The notes beneath the pieces were generated by a model. The model had not been told where the DNA came from. It searched no databases and worked only from the letters and a program-made list of their open reading frames with translations. A DNA stretch of 64,000 bases from Blastobasis lacticolella. Its lineage: Eukaryota > Arthropoda > Insecta > Lepidoptera > Blastobasidae. Every line of letters begins with the position of its first letter. Positions within the stretch are counted from its first letter, which is position 1. Both the position numbers and the translations under genes were made by a program. Location of the stretch: NCBI GenBank assembly GCA_905147135.1, contig LR990043.1, positions 22,383,584 through 22,447,583 on the forward strand, read 5' to 3'. Below are positions 21,691 through 33,696 of this stretch, piece after piece.

Positions 21691-22639
21691 TGTAGGATTT
21701 GTTGGTGCGGGTATGCTTCTTTCAGTTGTAAAGACGAGTCCTTCATTTAAGAGGTTATCTCTTGGTGTAGATGTAGTATTGACCATGTTATCCAAATAAT
21801 TGCTGATTGTTTCACTTTCCAATGGGCGCTTTTATAACTTGTAACGTCCACGATAGAGGAAGTGTAGGAGAGGTGGCTTCACGAGACGTTACTTACTATA
21901 CCGATTATTTAACTTATTTCTTTCAATACGTGTTCCTATTATGCCACCTCTCCCCTACATCGTTATACAAATTTTAAAAGCGAAAGCAATGACAAAAATG
22001 TCGAATCAGAGTATTTTTGACGATATCTTAAAATTTCAAATGCGAAAATTACACAAGATCTTAAACGCAAATGTACGAATCAAATTCTATCAAGCAAATG
22101 TATTCATCATACGATGCGATTTCAGTAGTGTAGACTATGGCGAATTTTATTGTGTCAAGTGATATAGATATTGGCAAATCGCAATCGAGAAATTGCAGGC
22201 CTCAATAAGTTGACAAGACTCTGTACAATGAGCCATAAAAAGAAACTATCGAACGACAAGTGGCTATTTAACTTAGAATAAACAATGAACCCCTAATCCC
22301 TCAGAACCATTAAGGTGGCCACAAACCACCGACCAAAATATCGCCAACTTTATTCATACCGCTGAAACACAATCATGCAAAAATATTTTATTCAGGGCCA
22401 AAAAACCGACTACGAGTCAGCGGTAGTCATTAAACCGGGCTGTTCATTATCTATTCCCTCAACAAACGGAGTGCGTGGCGGCTTTATCCGGCAACGGGTT
22501 AGTAGGGCTGCGAGGTGGTACGTCGATATCGATATTCTATGATATCGATATGATAAGGAGCGATGGATTGATAGCGCTGAGTCGATACGAGAGCCAATGG
22601 TTTGCGACGTGACAAGGCGAAGTGGGGGAGGAAGAGTTG
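21691..22639. other. No gene seen
   Basis: Unassigned. Near 22523-22555 'CGATATCGATATTC' and 'GATATCGATATGA' make a small AT/GC palindrome. The frame at 21941-22162 has no recognisable feature. Confidence 0.4.
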
Positions 22640-22850
22640 AAATCAATATTTTATCCGGTGGTAGGACTCTGTCACATGTGTCTGTAGGTGAGTACCACCG
22701 ACTTAACTGTTTCTGCTTTATCCGGCTACCTTGTCCTTCAAACAGGAACATAACAATTCAAGCATTGTTGCATGGCAACAGGATAAGACAGTGGTACTCA
22801 CCCAGGCAGACTCCTCTGTCTAGACAGATTCTTACCACCTGCTACTGATA
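22640..22850. repeat. Inverted pair of family F5 ends (fold-back)
   Basis: 'GGTGGTAGGACTCTGTC' with 'TGTAGGTGAGTACCACCG' on the left and 'GTGGTACTCACCCAGG' with 'TCTTACCACCTGC' on the right are imperfect inverted copies of the F5 end. About 100 bases separate them. This is either a fold-back element or two F5 pieces head to head. Confidence 0.55.
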
Positions 22851-25265
22851 CTCCGCTAGCTCAATGACTCAGTGTGTTTTGGTCTCGTGAGAGAATTTTA
22901 TGTGGTTTCTATTAACCTTTTTTTTGCCGACGCTACTATGGTAATAATACACTATATGGATGGAGAAACTATTGAATATACCCATCTCTTACAAATAAAT
23001 GTTTTGAATCTTTGATACACTCCAAAACAACATTGGAAAAACACTTCACAGTACAAACTAGAATCGTCTTCATGTCGAGGTGTACCCCCCAAGTATTCTA
23101 ATTTATGAATATTCCAATTGGATCTCAATACCTACGAAGTTTAACACGTTTTTGGTATTACTACTAATCTAAGACCAATGCTTTTTCATTGACATTCCTC
23201 TTGACACTTACGCGCTCTATTTGCACTCACCTTACCTCGATTGCACTATAGCGGGCGGGAAGTCTTGCTAGATTTAAAACTATGTCGCCAGCTGCAGTGT
23301 TGAGTTGTAAATATGGTCAGCTATTCATATGCTCGGAAGTTAAGATTCCTAATAATGCAGACAATAAAGGTGATTTTACCCGCTAAAATTTAATCCATTC
23401 CATTTACCAGCCAATTCATAGTCCCGCCCATGGATTGGAAATCGAAATGGCCACAATCGATTAAAATCTCGATTAACCTTTTCCAAGTCGCCGGCACCCC
23501 TGCCCATAACCGGGCACACCCGGGCCGGCTGAGTGTTGCCAACTTAGCTCTTTCGGCGCTGGATCTAGCGCTTTTCTTGGCATGTTTGGTGCACATTGTC
23601 GAAACGCTTTAAATACAAGCGCTTTTTCGTACGTTTTAATCAAATATTTTGTACGTTTAGCACCCGTTTACATACGGTTTTCATACAACATTATGAAATG
23701 TGACGATGTTTCAAAAAAAAAAAAATATACCATCACGAGGCCGATCGGCTCCCAAGACTGTTTTACCAGACTAAGGGTCGCCAACGGTATTAGAAGACAC
23801 ACCTAACAAGTGGCGAGTTTGTTGCGGTGCTGAAGTTCCACTAGCCTCAACGAACGAAACGATGACCCTCCAGTTCTCGACTTCTGCATGCGTTGCTTAA
23901 CCTTGGTTATCGGTATCGAAAGCACCCTGCCACTAAACCAGTGTCGCCCATTCTAAATTTTGGTTTTTGTAGTAGCGCGCTTTCGCTAGAAGAGTTGGCA
24001 GCACTGCGGCTGAGTAATTTATCCAGGATTCGACTTAACCGCCCAACATCCGGCGGATTTAAAATAAGGACCCCATTAATATGCGTCCGGGTAGCAACAA
24101 GCCAGACGCAGACGCAAGACTTGTGGGCATTCGTTTCTGCCTTCGGATTCGGTTTCTTCGGATTTTCTTCATACATTTTCTCTTACTTCACTATGTATGA
24201 AAAGGTGTATGGAATAAAAATACGTTTATGATGCACGGCAAACAATAACGAGAAAGGAAAATAAAAACATTAAAGATAACTAAAAAAACCATACATATAC
24301 CATTACAAACAATTACCTAAATGAGCAAACTCCAAGGATTAAACATGGAAGAGGCAAAAGAGATGTGTCAGAATTGTAGCTTATGGCACTAGATGGTCTC
24401 TGCTTGTTCCTATGGGAAACGGGCATAAGTATTGCCCGTTGTATGTATTTAATAACCAGAAATATATCTTCTCTATAACCTTAACTTTCGACCCATGTTT
24501 GACAATTATCTGATCTGGTGGTAAGACAAGTTTGTTACTACTATATAATTCCAAGCCAACCTCACCTACACGTCGTCTCCTTGCATACAGTCGAGTTAAA
24601 ATTACAACTCTCATGTCTAATTGCACTAGACTTTGCAATGCTTAAGTTGATTGAAAATATTCCTAATAATAAAACAATGAAACAATAAAACCAACTTCAA
24701 TGAAATCAAAAGTCACTCCTAACTTTATGACACCGATTTTGTGCCTCCTAAATACTTAGGAATATTTTAAGACGTCAATTTAAGCGTTGCCTAAGTTTAG
24801 CGAAATCTGACATTAGTAACCAATAGAGAAACAACGGACTATCCAAATTAGATCAAATCAGCTAAAATATCAAGTACCATATCCAAGAAACACCTGGCCA
24901 ATGTAGCTTACAGTAAGGGTAATACTAAATATCACGGTTGTGATCACCCCCAATTCTAGACCTCAATAACAGGGCTTCCCAAACTTTGTTATACTTATAC
25001 TCCCTTGATAGTCTGTATATTTTGCGAAGCTCATCTAAAAGAAGATCCATTCGTGTAGTTCTTGCAGATATAAATTCCAATAAATACATAAGGGTCTTAA
25101 TTTTTCCTCTATTTTGGCAATTAGAAAAGCTTTGACTTCGACTTTAAATATGCATGGACGGCTGACTTCTCTGAGCGTAACGTATATTACGTTCTTCTTC
25201 TAAATTGTTTGCGCTTGGCCTACTGAAATTTTCAAATAATTTAAGTAATCAAATTTTATACAAGA
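22851..25265. other. No gene seen
   Basis: About 2.4 kb without a recognised gene. The part near 23100-23230 resembles 30235-30370 ('TTAACACGTTTTTGGTATTA' against 'TTGACACGTTTTTGATATTC'), so both may be pieces of one unnamed repeat. The region 23890-24180 has overlapping frames on both strands with no domain. Nothing supports a host exon. Confidence 0.4.
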
Positions 25266-27623
25266 CTAGCTGACCCGGCGAACTTCGTACCGCCTAACAG
25301 TCAATGAAAAATTTGGAGGAAATGAAATCAAACCGCTCGATTTGTCAACAGGAACACGGCCATTACCGATAGTCAGCAATTGCTTCGAGAAATCATCAGC
25401 AGATAGATCGTTCAACAATGCAACTCTCATATTTACAGACAGTTGAAGTTTCTTTACATATCGCCACAGATTTGATGCTTTGAGGCAAGCGTTTATTTCG
25501 TCGGCAGCAGTAGATCTTGGAATGACTGGTAGTGTTTGCCGGAAATCGCCAGATAATAAAATCATTGCACCACCAAAACATCTCGAGTCATTGCGCAGAT
25601 CTTTTAATGTTCGGTCTAGTGCTTCCAATGCGCGTTTGTGCGCCATTGTGCATTCGTCCCATATGATGATTTTTGATGCTACTAAAACTTTGGCCATTGC
25701 GGAGTGTTTCGAAATGTTACATGTCGGTTGTTCAGTAGTTTGAAGGTTTAATGGCAATTTTAACGCTGAGTGAGCCGTACGGCATCCGTCTAACAATGTG
25801 GCCGCTATTCCAGAAGAAGCAATTGCTACCGCAATTTCGGATCTCGCACGTACAGTGGCCAAAATCAATGACATGAGGAATGTCTTCCCAGTTCCACCGG
25901 GGGCATCCAAAAAAAATAAGCCGCCATTTCCATCATCAATTGCATTAATCAGTGTATCATAGACTTCCCTCTGCTTAGGATTCAACAGAGGTACATTCGT
26001 TTGAACTGATTGGATTAGTTCATGTGGATCATATTCACGTTCACGTTCCAATTCTCTATTAAATGCGTCATTCATTCCGCGATCTGGCGCTGGCATTCCT
26101 AACCTAACTAACAAACTGCCGCACATGAGGTAACACATATCTTCGATCAAGAGCAAAGTCTGGTTATGGATCTCCTCATTCACCTCAAGATCGGAATTTC
26201 TTGAGCTGACGCGAATTCGATGTAAAATATCTTCTGACATGTTATCTTTGTATTTGTTCCACAGGTCACGTGGGTTCGATGGGAAGCATGTTGAAATGAT
26301 GATAGCAAATAACGTGCGTATCTGACTTGGAGATGCAGAAATAATTGCTTCAGCGATTGTCGTGTCCCAATGAGTATCGTTTTCAAGCAAATTTAGCTCT
26401 TGACATGCTGCACGAAATGTGGGGCACACGATACCATTAACAGTTCGTAGTGATTCAAATGATGTTGGCCCTCGAACATGTACCAGCAACAACCGCAAAT
26501 AGAAACATTCATCATTCTTCGGATGAACTGTGTAAATACGACCAAGAGCATCAGTAGAACGCATATCTGGATGACCAGGAACTGCATCGCCTTGCTTCCG
26601 ACGTTGAAATTTCTTCGATGTAGCGTTCCAAGTGTAATAACGTGGCATTTCTGAGTAAAGCAAAGTTCGTGCGAACGGATCGCTTTGACAAATCGCAAAG
26701 AAACTGGTCAGTGTTGTCGCTGGAGGTGTTTCGGCACGTTGAGCAGCATTCGACGCTGTGAAATATACTCTCTGACCGTTCTCTAGATGCACTCCCAAAT
26801 GTAAAACAGTGGGATGACGTTCGTGAATAGGGAATGAAAATATACGCCAAATTGCTTCATTGCAGTTCACATATCTACCAACTTGATAGCGCGTGATTTC
26901 ATCGTTGGTATTGGATGTTTGGATACCAAAAACCGCCATGTCGCTCCCTTTCGTGACATATTTGCAAATGTATTTAATTGACTTGACCGAATTGCAATAC
27001 TCAACATTACAATGTGCTTTGAATGTTTTGGAAAGAAGTGGCGAATATGGAACAATCCAACTGTTGTCAACTACGAAATCGTTTCCTTTCACTTTAGTTG
27101 TGATAGTTCTACCATTATCATCGGGCGATCGACGCCGATACAATGGATAACCATCGTTGCCTGTAATGGTCTCTGCCGTCAATTTTCGTGGATACCGTTT
27201 GGAACACTTGCCGTCGACCATGCACGGTGATTGTCGGTTGATAGTGCCACACAGTCCATGAATCATATTCGTGACTACAACATCATGTAGGTCTGGATCG
27301 GTTTCAGGAGCAGGAATCTCCGCACATATGATGTCATCTATTTGATCTGGCCGAATTCTTTCGACTAACCAAATCAGAATGTGAGCATGCGGTAGGCCTC
27401 GTTTTTGCCATTCGATTGAATACATCCAGCATCGAGTATTCCCAAAGACGTGTTGCTTAACAATGTAATTCATTAGTGACCGAATTTTTTGCCTGTAAAC
27501 ACGTGCGGTGATGTCGTGTCGATCACTTGATGTTTGTCCGGGAAGCAGCAATTGAATAATTTCTATCCATTTCGGATTACATGTAAATGTAATGAATAGA
27601 TCTGGCCGACCATAATGACGAAC
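25266..27623 (-). pseudogene. Helitron Rep core and PIF1-like helicase, C-terminally truncated
   Basis: Open frame downstream of the nonsense codon. Numbering from the in-frame codon at 27551, the HUH relaxase motif is GLPHAHILIWL with both histidines (H55 and H57), and the catalytic tyrosine pair is in KYICKY (Y194, Y198). Helicase motifs follow: Walker A DAPGGTGKT at 549-557, Walker B IIIWDE at 628-633, GDFRQ at 668-672 and LSVNMRV at 704-710. Just before 27551 'PDLFITFTCNP' supplies Rep motif 1. After 'SGLISFPPNF' the frame runs into the element's 3' terminus and stops, so the rest of the helicase is missing, including the usual VALSR-type motif near the end. Confidence 0.9.
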
Positions 27624-27948
27624 TTATGTCATTGCATCTTGCGCATATTCATGCAAATGACGCGGGCTACCTATGTATGTCGCCGGTAAAATAGTCAATC
27701 GACCAACATTTTCTGAATCTCCTTCTGTGCTAATTGCATCGCGTAAATGGATATACTCTTCCGAACGCAATTTAGCTTGATTCAACCGAATGAAAGTCAG
27801 GCGCTCCGTTTCGATTTTAACGTACATGTCAACGCAATATTGTTGAAGCAGTCGACGAAATCGCAACAAATAATTGTCAGAATTTTCACGAATCATCAAA
27901 CGATATGCGTAATAATTCATCGAACTAACCTTCTTGGTAGTTTCCTCA
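27624..27948 (-). pseudogene. Helitron N-terminal Rep segment ending in a premature stop
   Basis: Encodes 'EETTKKVSSMNYYAYRLM', 'QQYCVDMYVKIETERLTF' and 'LRSEEYIHLRDAI', the conserved region before the relaxase core. It ends 'HEYAQDAMT' and then TAA at 27624-27626. The frame continues directly with 'VRHYGRPDLFITF', so a single nonsense codon separates this block from the Rep core. Confidence 0.85.
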
Positions 27949-28113
27949 CTTGAAACAAATGCAGTAAAAATTTTATTGTAGAACCCGTAATAGGTTAACG
28001 ACTCTTACAGCTACTCTCTACTAAATTAGAAATTACAACTTTTTTTGAGTACTAAAAGCAAACAGAATAAAATGTATATCAAGTTAAAATGAAAACAACA
28101 ATATTGATCTTAC

Positions 28114-28612
28114 CATTCAATGGATTAATCATTTTGATATTAAAGTGATATCCATCGTCTCCTTGCCAAAACATCAGCGGGTATTGTAACGCGTCATATG
28201 AACGGTGTGTTTCATATATTCTTTGTAGTTGCCCAGTATTGCGTCGTGTAAGTACCATATCACGTGTTTCCAAGTTTTCACCAACAATCAGGATTGCCAC
28301 TTCATCGATTGTTGGAGCATTAAATGTGCGTTCATGTGTTCCAGCTGGTCTTTTATCTGCTCTGATCACAACTTTATAGTCATCACTTGGCATGCGCTCT
28401 AAAGCAGTCTTGAACAGCCTGACCAATGCTTGATGTCCATGAAGCATTTGCTGCAGATCTTGGAGAATTGCTCTTTTCGTAGCTGTGTTGATCCCTTGAC
28501 GCCGGTCAAGTTGTTCTTCCATATTGCCCATGAAGTATATTTGCAAGAATTTATGGTGTGCATCTTCTATAGGTTGCAATGATCCAATGCGATGGCAAAT
28601 CTGGCCTTGAAT
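28114..28612 (-). pseudogene. Helitron helicase-like N-terminal domain, middle exon
   Basis: Starts 'IQGQICHRIGSLQP', continues with 'FLQIYFMGNMEEQLDRR', 'VVIRADKRPAGTHERTFNAP' and 'DEVAILIVGE', and ends 'YDALQYPLMFWQGDDGYHF', 'KMINPLNG'. This matches the standard helicase-like N-terminal domain of insect Helitrons. The upstream side has a clean CAG acceptor at 28613-28615. The downstream side has GGTAAG at 28109-28114. The block is intact with no stop inside. Confidence 0.85.
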
Positions 28613-28786
28613 CTGTAAAGTCAAAACCATAGTTATAGTTAGATTTACAAACACTTTTTTTACAAACACTTTTTTTTTCAAATAATAACATGCCATTTTT
28701 ATTTCAGAGACAAATACAGAAATCTAACAAACTACATTCCAGATTTTTTTACAATGATAGAAAATAAAGTTTTTAACGTAAATTAC
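28613..28786 (-). other. Probable intron 1 of the Helitron gene
   Basis: AAG|GTAATT at the donor and TTTACAG|ATTC at the acceptor, 174 bases, AT-rich with stops in frame. Removing it joins 'GYNPTFK' to 'IQGQICHRIGSL' in phase 0, the usual uninterrupted Helitron motif. Confidence 0.7.
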
Positions 28787-29395
28787 CTTAAATGTCGGAT
28801 TATATCCGTGTTCTGCGATAATTTCCGCCCCAAATGAAGTCATTTGGAAACAGACATTGTATTTTTGAGTGTTCGCTAGAAAATGTCGTGATTCTAGTGT
28901 TTCGCCATAAAGCAGGGAGCACAATGGCTCTGGTGGCGGGACCAATAATGGCAATTTCACTTTACCACTAAGGCAGCACAAACCAGGCGTTTCACCAGCA
29001 AACTTCAATGCTCCACAATGCTGGCAAACAACGTCCATTGGACCAATGCAAACTAAACGATGCAAGCTGTAGTCGATGGTGCAATCATACAGAAACGCTG
29101 CTCGATTGAAATCAATACTTGAACCATTTCTTCTTGCACTTCGAAGATTATTCCTCTGTTCATCTGTACGATAAGCTCGACGATTTCTCGTTTCTAACCT
29201 AGCCGTTTCACGGGCTGCCTCTCTTTGCTCTTGTGTTTGAGAAGCACGAATTAAGGCCCTTCTTTGCTCCATACTAACGCGGCGCTGTTCTCGTGCAATT
29301 TCTCGTTCTCCATCAGATAATTGACTCGCGATATTCCGTTGCCTAATTGCATTACGGCTTCGCTGGGAAAGATTAGATCTTCTAGGACGCGGCAT
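28787..29395 (-). pseudogene. Helitron N-terminal exon
   Basis: I take the start at the ATG at 29395 (MPRPRRSNL), because the sequence upstream in the longer frame is hydrophobic and unlike Helitron proteins. It has a basic, Arg/Glu/Gln-rich helical region for about 95 residues (SDGEREIAREQRR, QREAARETARLETRNRR). A cysteine cluster follows, with CQHC and CC in 'VVCQHCGALKF' and 'PGLCCLSGKV', then 'YGETLESRHFLANTQKYN' and 'GYNPTFK' at the donor. No stop inside. It belongs to the same gene as the three blocks downstream. Confidence 0.8.
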
Positions 29396-30097
29396 TGTTA
29401 TTAAAATGTGCACTCGCATAAAACCACCAAATATAATAACAGTGCCTGAACTTTCGAGACATAGACAATAGCTCAAAGAGTATATAACCACTACGTATGA
29501 ATAGCTTATCAAGAAAAATCATAGACAACCTATAAAAAGACATTTACACTTTTGTTAACCTGTAGATTTTTTTTCCTTAATCTTATAACCTTTACCAACT
29601 GATTTTTTATTTCCTAAATTCCGTTCCTTTCCGATTATTTTATGTCTTTACTGTAGAATAAATCTTAGGTATTATTTTCGGGAATTAAAAATTAAATAAT
29701 TAATTAATAATTTTCGAAAATTAATGTCTAAAACAAACAAATATAACAGTACCTGAACTTTGTTGACATTTTACAAAAAATAAATTTCTGAACGCACACA
29801 TGATGTCTTCAGAAAAAAATAAAGTTGTGGCTTAAAGGTCTCAGCAACCAGGCCATAAGCTCCAAAAAAAAAATAGTTGTTACACTATTTGACAGGATTG
29901 GACAACAAATGTTTGACATGTAATAAACAAATCAGCATCTATTGAAATGATTAAGTATTCATTACACATATCGAGTTTTCATTGTTTTTAAGATGTATTC
30001 TGCTATTCTGGAAGGAAACAAATCCAACAAATCAAAAACCATGGCAATCGGTCCAGCCGTTCTCGAGTTATAAGTGTTGTAACAAACACGACTTTCT
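29396..30097 (-). other. Helitron 5' flank, non-coding
   Basis: AT-rich, no coding frame. The outer part on the minus strand has 'ACGGCTGGACCGATTGCCAT' and 'AGAAAGTCGTGTTTGTTAC', which I associate with insect Helitron 5' ends. The promoter of the element should lie here. Confidence 0.55.
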
Positions 30098-30186
30098 TTT
30101 ATATATATATATAATAATATATATATATATAAGATAAGATAAGATAAGATAAGATAAGATAAGATAAGATATAAATAAAAAGATAA
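30098..30186 (+). repeat. TA and GATAA microsatellite
   Basis: A TATATA run with an interruption is followed by about nine units of GATAA, then decays into AT-rich sequence. It abuts or includes the Helitron 5' end. Confidence 0.95.
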
Positions 30187-31539
30187 AATAAAGTTGCGTC
30201 TAGGCAAAATGTGCTACCAGGGTACCAACTTGTGCCCTAAGTCTGCTAATTGGATCTTAATAGGAAGTTTGACACGTTTTTGATATTCTGCTACTAATTT
30301 AAGACTATGGTTTTCCAGTGGCATCCCATTGACTGCATTTGGACTGATTCTAGATCGAATGTGGACTAAAACGGTAGTTCCTTAGCAGATTTTAGAAGAC
30401 AACACCATTATCTATTAATCTGAAAGTCAATAACGATTCAATTACGACTTTATAGATAAATGTTTTTGCCCTCCTGCTCCAATATGTCTCGTAGCATCTC
30501 TTTAACCGTCTGTCTACCCTTTTCTAAGCTTGCTATCTCATGGTTGACTGGTAGACAAGGCTATTTCAGATTTAAGTTGTATATTTTATTTATTAATACC
30601 TAGCAACATTTTTTGTAATTTATTGTAGAAACGATGTCTCCTGACACAGGCTTTATCTAAAAGGAGACTTCAGAAACTATATATTTAAGTACTCTCTGTT
30701 TATGAAATAAAGTTTTATTTACATATTATTTATTAAACCGCCATTGTACGATTTATGCATGAAATTTTAATAAATATATAAATAAACAAAACTTTTTGCA
30801 GAGCACACGATTCCTGTCCATCGTAATGGAGTCGCAATTGAGTCTCAACTAAGTATCAATAGGATGTGAGTTAAACAAAATAAGCAGACTTGGGCCTCTG
30901 TTACTGTGAAACCTACAACAGCGTAAGTACAACCCAACGATAATTTATTTATTACTGTATTACCTCGTTATCTGCGTTACTATTTCGGGCATCCTCTCGC
31001 CACACATTTTGAGAACCGCTGCCTTAATGAATAGTGAGCCTCGTGGAATGATTGCGCCTCACCCTTTGATGTTGTTTGCCGTTGTTCACTGCGTTTGTTC
31101 CGAGCGACATTAATTTTGGCTCTTTTGAACTTTATTTGTACAATTTCTGGCGAACGATACGACAAATGGCTTAGTTATTAGGGCCATTGTTGCTTGTTGG
31201 CGGGAAGAAAGAATGTTAACAATGAATTTGGGACATTGATTGCTTTGAATGGGAAAATCTGATTTGATGATGTTCAGTAGGTAAATGAATAGAAGCAGGC
31301 ATATTGTTGTAGCGGTTTTTGTGAATCTTTCGGATTGTAGGACTTCGGTTTCTTAGATTTGTTGATATAGAAGGGAATAAAGGACTTTGGTTTGTAGAGT
31401 AGATTTGCCCATATAGAATGTTAATCGGCTATACTTATATGGTTATATTACTTTCTTGTTTTAAGAAAATGTAGCCATAATATGAATCTGATAAATAAAT
31501 AAATGATAATGATAATGATATAATTCAAATATTCAAAAT
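30187..31539. other. No gene seen
   Basis: Unassigned. 30235-30370 is weakly similar to 23100-23230. A few GATAAT units lie near 31504-31522. No coding evidence. Confidence 0.4.
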
Positions 31540-31760
31540 TCGAAATTTCTTTATTAAATGGACATTAAATAAATAATCAATAGTCAATCAAAATAGTCAA
31601 AAAGGAGGGGGTAGGAAAGTAGGAAGGAAACACACAGTGACACGCTGACCGCCCTATGGCCGCAGCAAACCCACCCCACACCAACTACGACCGGACCGTG
31701 CTCGACAATGCCAAGCCGAGCCGGACCGCGTTCGATATATTATATAGGTATGTCAATATA
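31540..31760 (-). repeat. LINE 3' end, family F1
   Basis: Reverse orientation of 95-300: 'GAAATTTCTTTATTAAATGG', 'AAACACACAGTGACACG' and 'GGACCGTGCTCGACAATGCC'. Confidence 0.65.
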
Positions 31761-31974
31761 TAATGTGCATGCTTTACAGATGACACAGGTTCCCAATCTC
31801 ACGTAGAGCATTCCTGGGTATTGTATACCCATATGAGTGTTTGTGTCTTATTGTATATTTCGGTTCCCGTTTCATCACTGACTAGTCTAACAGAATTTTA
31901 AATTTTTATAATTTGGTTAAGGATGCAATGTGGAATAAAGTGCTATCTATGTCCATGTCTATTAAACTCAGTTA

Positions 31975-32165
31975 TGTCGTGTTGAATAATTTTAATTTCT
32001 GTTACGGGACTGCGGGTGTTCTATGTATAATAAGTATGTATTTAAAAGTATTTAAGTAGAATATCAGTTTTCTAGCACCCATAGTACAAGCTTTGCTTAG
32101 TTTGGGGCTAGATGGCGCTGTGTGAATTTTGTACACGAATATTTATTTATTTATTTAATTTTGGA
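31975..32165 (+). repeat. SINE-A, 5'-truncated
   Basis: Lacks the tRNA head. It has 'AATTTCTGTTACGGG', 'TATGTATAATAAGTATGTAT', 'TAGCACCCATAGTACAAGC' and 'GGGGCTAGATGGCGCTGTG', then an ATTT-rich tail. Confidence 0.75.
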
Positions 32166-32854
32166 ATAATTTCTAGTCTATTTGTTGATGTTTGAAACCA
32201 ACAACACTTCAAAATTACATCAACAATCATTTAGTAGTTTGCGCGAATGAGTTAGATCCAAACACCCATTCCAATACACAAGCAAAAAAAAATTTTAACA
32301 TAAGTTATTTTAAGTTATAAATGTATTACTTTACATGTAAATGTCAAACACACTTGTACTTTCACTAGTGGAATTTCGATTAGCTTCAGCGCCCATTCTA
32401 GAACCGCCAAGTAGAAGCCCATTGCAGTTTCGCGTCTTCACCGCCTAATCTCTGAACCGCCACCGAGCGAGGGCCACATAATTGTTTTATCGCTGCTAAA
32501 CCGCGTCGCAATAATCGCACGCTAATCTCACGATTCGCAAGCAGAGCGCTTCTCTCGCTTCGCTTATCGCGAGCGCAGCGAAGACGAAGACGTAACGCCT
32601 GGCTCAGTTTTAATGTACCAGTTATAACCGGATATCGGGATAATTGCCTCGTAAACTGATACACGAATTTGTGTAAGGTCGGTGGTGGGGGTCTCGCGGC
32701 AGAGCGAGTTCTCCTACCGATAATAGCGAATATCCCGTTTGGAATACCTAGTCTTTGTCATAAAACACGCAAGAACGTGAAAAATGAGCTTTTATGACTG
32801 CTTGGTTTTTAATACTTGTGTTTTATAGATTAATAATGGGGTTTTTCAAAAGAT
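32166..32854. other. No gene seen
   Basis: Unassigned. 32395-32700 is GC-richer with alternating GCG/CGC motifs and a minus-strand frame without a recognisable domain. Confidence 0.35.
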
Positions 32855-32985
32855 ATGTCTGCGGGTACTTCAAAGGCCTTCCATTTGCTCCCCTTAAGTT
32901 GCAGATGTCCTAACGACGGTAGCCGCTTTTATCAGGTGGACCGTACGTCCGTGGTCCTCCCTAGACAATAAAAAAAATAGAGGAT
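32855..32985 (+). repeat. LINE 3' end, family F4
   Basis: 'AAGTTGCAGATGTCCTAACG', 'GGTAGCCGCTTTTATCAGG' and 'CTAGACAATAAAAAAAATAG' give an F4 end with an A-rich tail. Confidence 0.5.
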
Positions 32986-33535
32986 ACTATGAATATGACT
33001 ATTTTATTAAAGATTATAGAGATCTTTCATAACGGAGCTTGACATTCGCAGGCTAGATCTTTAAATGATACAATGCATAGTTATTTATAATTTTATCCCG
33101 ACGTTTTGATCAATTTACAGTTATCATGACGTCCACAGGCAGACAGGGCTTTTTAGACTTGGCTAAATTCAGGAGCTAAGAGCATGAGAGCAAGATTAAA
33201 GTCGAATGTATTTCTCATAGAATAAGATCCATTTTTGTATCACGCCGTTGGGAAAGCGGAGCAACGTTTAACATATACACATGCATGATACAAAATTGAA
33301 TTATAGTCATAAGCCTATTTAATAAGAATTGTGTTAACCTACCCTCCAGTACATTTGGTCACCATACATCATGCAACCTGTGTCTTCAACCTGTATTCCT
33401 TCCTCAGAGCAAGAACCGACGAACGCGATTTCCGCCGAAGGATGTGCAGATTCCGTTCTACTCGCGTGTTGTTATTTCCTATACAAATTAATTGTTATAT
33501 ATTTTACCCGCAGCGACAGAACACTGAACGCGTAG
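32986..33535. other. No gene seen
   Basis: Unassigned. Confidence 0.35.
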
Positions 33536-33692
33536 TGTCCCTGTAGATAAAGCGTAGCCACTGCGTAGCGACCACGTAACCACTGCGAAGCGTCTACATA
33601 CCCACTGCATAAGTCCATGTCGCCACTGCCTAAGTCTAAATAGCCACACTTCGTAGTGTACAAATAGCCAGACCGTAGCTACAAACTCAAAC
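33536..33692. repeat. Degenerate short tandem repeats
   Basis: Motifs of the type 'GTAGCCACTGCGTAGCGACC', 'GTAACCACTGCGAAGCGTC' and 'ATACCCACTGCATAAGTCC' recur roughly every 20-24 bases, with 'GTCGCCACTGCCTAAGTC' further on. It looks like an old minisatellite of about seven units. Confidence 0.6.
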
Positions 33693-33696
33693 TTAA

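Larger units (their letters stand above)
25266..30125 (-). mobile_element. Helitron, nearly complete, disabled
   Basis: Rolling-circle transposon on the minus strand. Its 3' terminus at 25266 reads 'GTTCGCCGGGTCAGCTAG' followed by T. CTAG fits the CTRR ending of Helitrons, and GGCG...CGCC just upstream can form the small terminal hairpin. The 5' terminus falls in a TA-rich run near 30100-30125, next to 'AGAAAGTCGTGTTTGTTAC', a string typical of insect Helitron starts. It encodes Rep and helicase domains in three coding blocks. A nonsense codon at 27624-27626 and truncation of the helicase make it non-autonomous. The exact 5' base cannot be fixed because of the microsatellite. Confidence 0.85.

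Noticed and set aside
22523..22555. Palindromic GATATCGATA stretch as an operator
   Set aside because: Short, low-complexity and in no gene context.
23893..24231. Overlapping frames on both strands (112 and 89 residues)
   Set aside because: No recognisable motif and no supporting neighbour. Mirror-image frames of this kind are common in unconstrained sequence.
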